Of a DNA stretch of 5,050 nt, positions 4,938-5,050 are shown piece by piece. A program made the translations under genes and the position numbers. The notes below the pieces were generated by a model, which saw only the letters and a list, made by a program, of their open reading frames with translations, did not search any database and had not been told where the DNA came from. The stretch comes from Spirochaetales bacterium (lineage in GTDB: Bacteria; Spirochaetota; Spirochaetia; DSM-27196; SLST01): positions 1 to 5,050 of the forward strand of contig DAOWMR010000246.1 in assembly GCA_030642995.1 (NCBI GenBank), given 5' to 3'. Numbering within the stretch: position 1 is the first letter of the stretch; each line of letters starts with the position of its first letter.

Positions 4938-5050
4938 ATGAAGACAATTACGATTCATGTGCCTGAAGAAACCTATCGGGCATACCAGGATCACGCGGCG
5001 CAGACCCGTCGGAGCGCGAGCGAACTCATTCGCAATGCCATGGAGGAGTA
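4938..5050 (+). CDS. Ribbon-helix-helix antitoxin (partial, C-terminus off the right edge)
   Basis: The 37 visible residues start MKTITIHVPEETYRAYQ and continue through TRRSASELIRNAMEE. This is a standard ribbon-helix-helix domain: the KTITIHVPEE strand that reads the DNA groove, a first helix, a turn with R-S-A-S, and the second helix SELIRNAM. It is the only plus-strand gene in the window. Most such genes are antitoxins followed by a toxin of the MazF, RelE or PIN type, expected just beyond 5050. There is no strong ribosome site; GGTAG (4924-4928) is the closest candidate. A free-standing CopG-type regulator remains possible. Confidence 0.82.
   Translation, partial: MKTITIHVPEETYRAYQDHAAQTRRSASELIRNAMEE

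Noticed and set aside
1..5050. CRISPR array, transposon ends, tRNA or attachment sites.
   Set aside because: I found no regularly spaced repeats, transposase motifs, tRNA-like cloverleaf or direct-repeat target duplications by eye.

Overview
This is a moderately GC-rich bacterial window packed with toxin-antitoxin (TA) and defence-type genes, almost all on the minus strand. The only recognisable housekeeping gene is cysQ, a 3'(2'),5'-bisphosphate nucleotidase of sulfate assimilation. Gene content does not fix the taxon. The CysQ is of the bacterial (proteobacterial-like) type, so a Pseudomonadota or similar GC-rich phylum is plausible but unproven. I see no transposase, integrase, tRNA, rRNA or CRISPR array.

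Layout, left to right. (1) 1-409, minus: a ribbon-helix-helix (RHH) antitoxin and a MazF/PemK-type endoribonuclease toxin that runs off the left edge. They overlap by ATGA and are driven by a good sigma70-like promoter inside a 36-bp dyad (423-458), probably the autoregulatory operator. (2) 534-2537, minus: a three-gene set of DUF4143-family ATPase, MntA-like minimal nucleotidyltransferase and HepT-like HEPN protein. The genes are 14 bp apart and then overlap by 14 bp, and a 16-bp inverted repeat covers the predicted promoter. (3) 2683-3873, minus: a small unnamed protein abutting an AbiEii/AbiGii-type nucleotidyltransferase (stop TAG directly followed by ATG), then the decayed C-terminal half of a second, canonical HepT. 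(4) 3980-4900, minus: cysQ. (5) 4938 to the right edge, plus: the start of another RHH antitoxin, divergent from cysQ across 37 bp that hold a small dyad.

How the genes work together: MntA-type proteins are known to neutralise HepT RNases by adding AMP to a tyrosine, while AbiEii-type nucleotidyltransferases are the toxic partner of their pairs. The window therefore places nucleotidyltransferases of opposite roles side by side, together with a HepT remnant that suggests modules have been swapped or decayed here. The most notable points are the ATPase-MntA-HepT operon, the non-canonical HEPN motif in the intact HepT (Tyr where the usual catalytic His would fall) against a canonical motif in the broken copy, and the unnamed 104-residue partner of the AbiEii protein. 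Gaps between genes are all under 150 bp and are described in the feature list.
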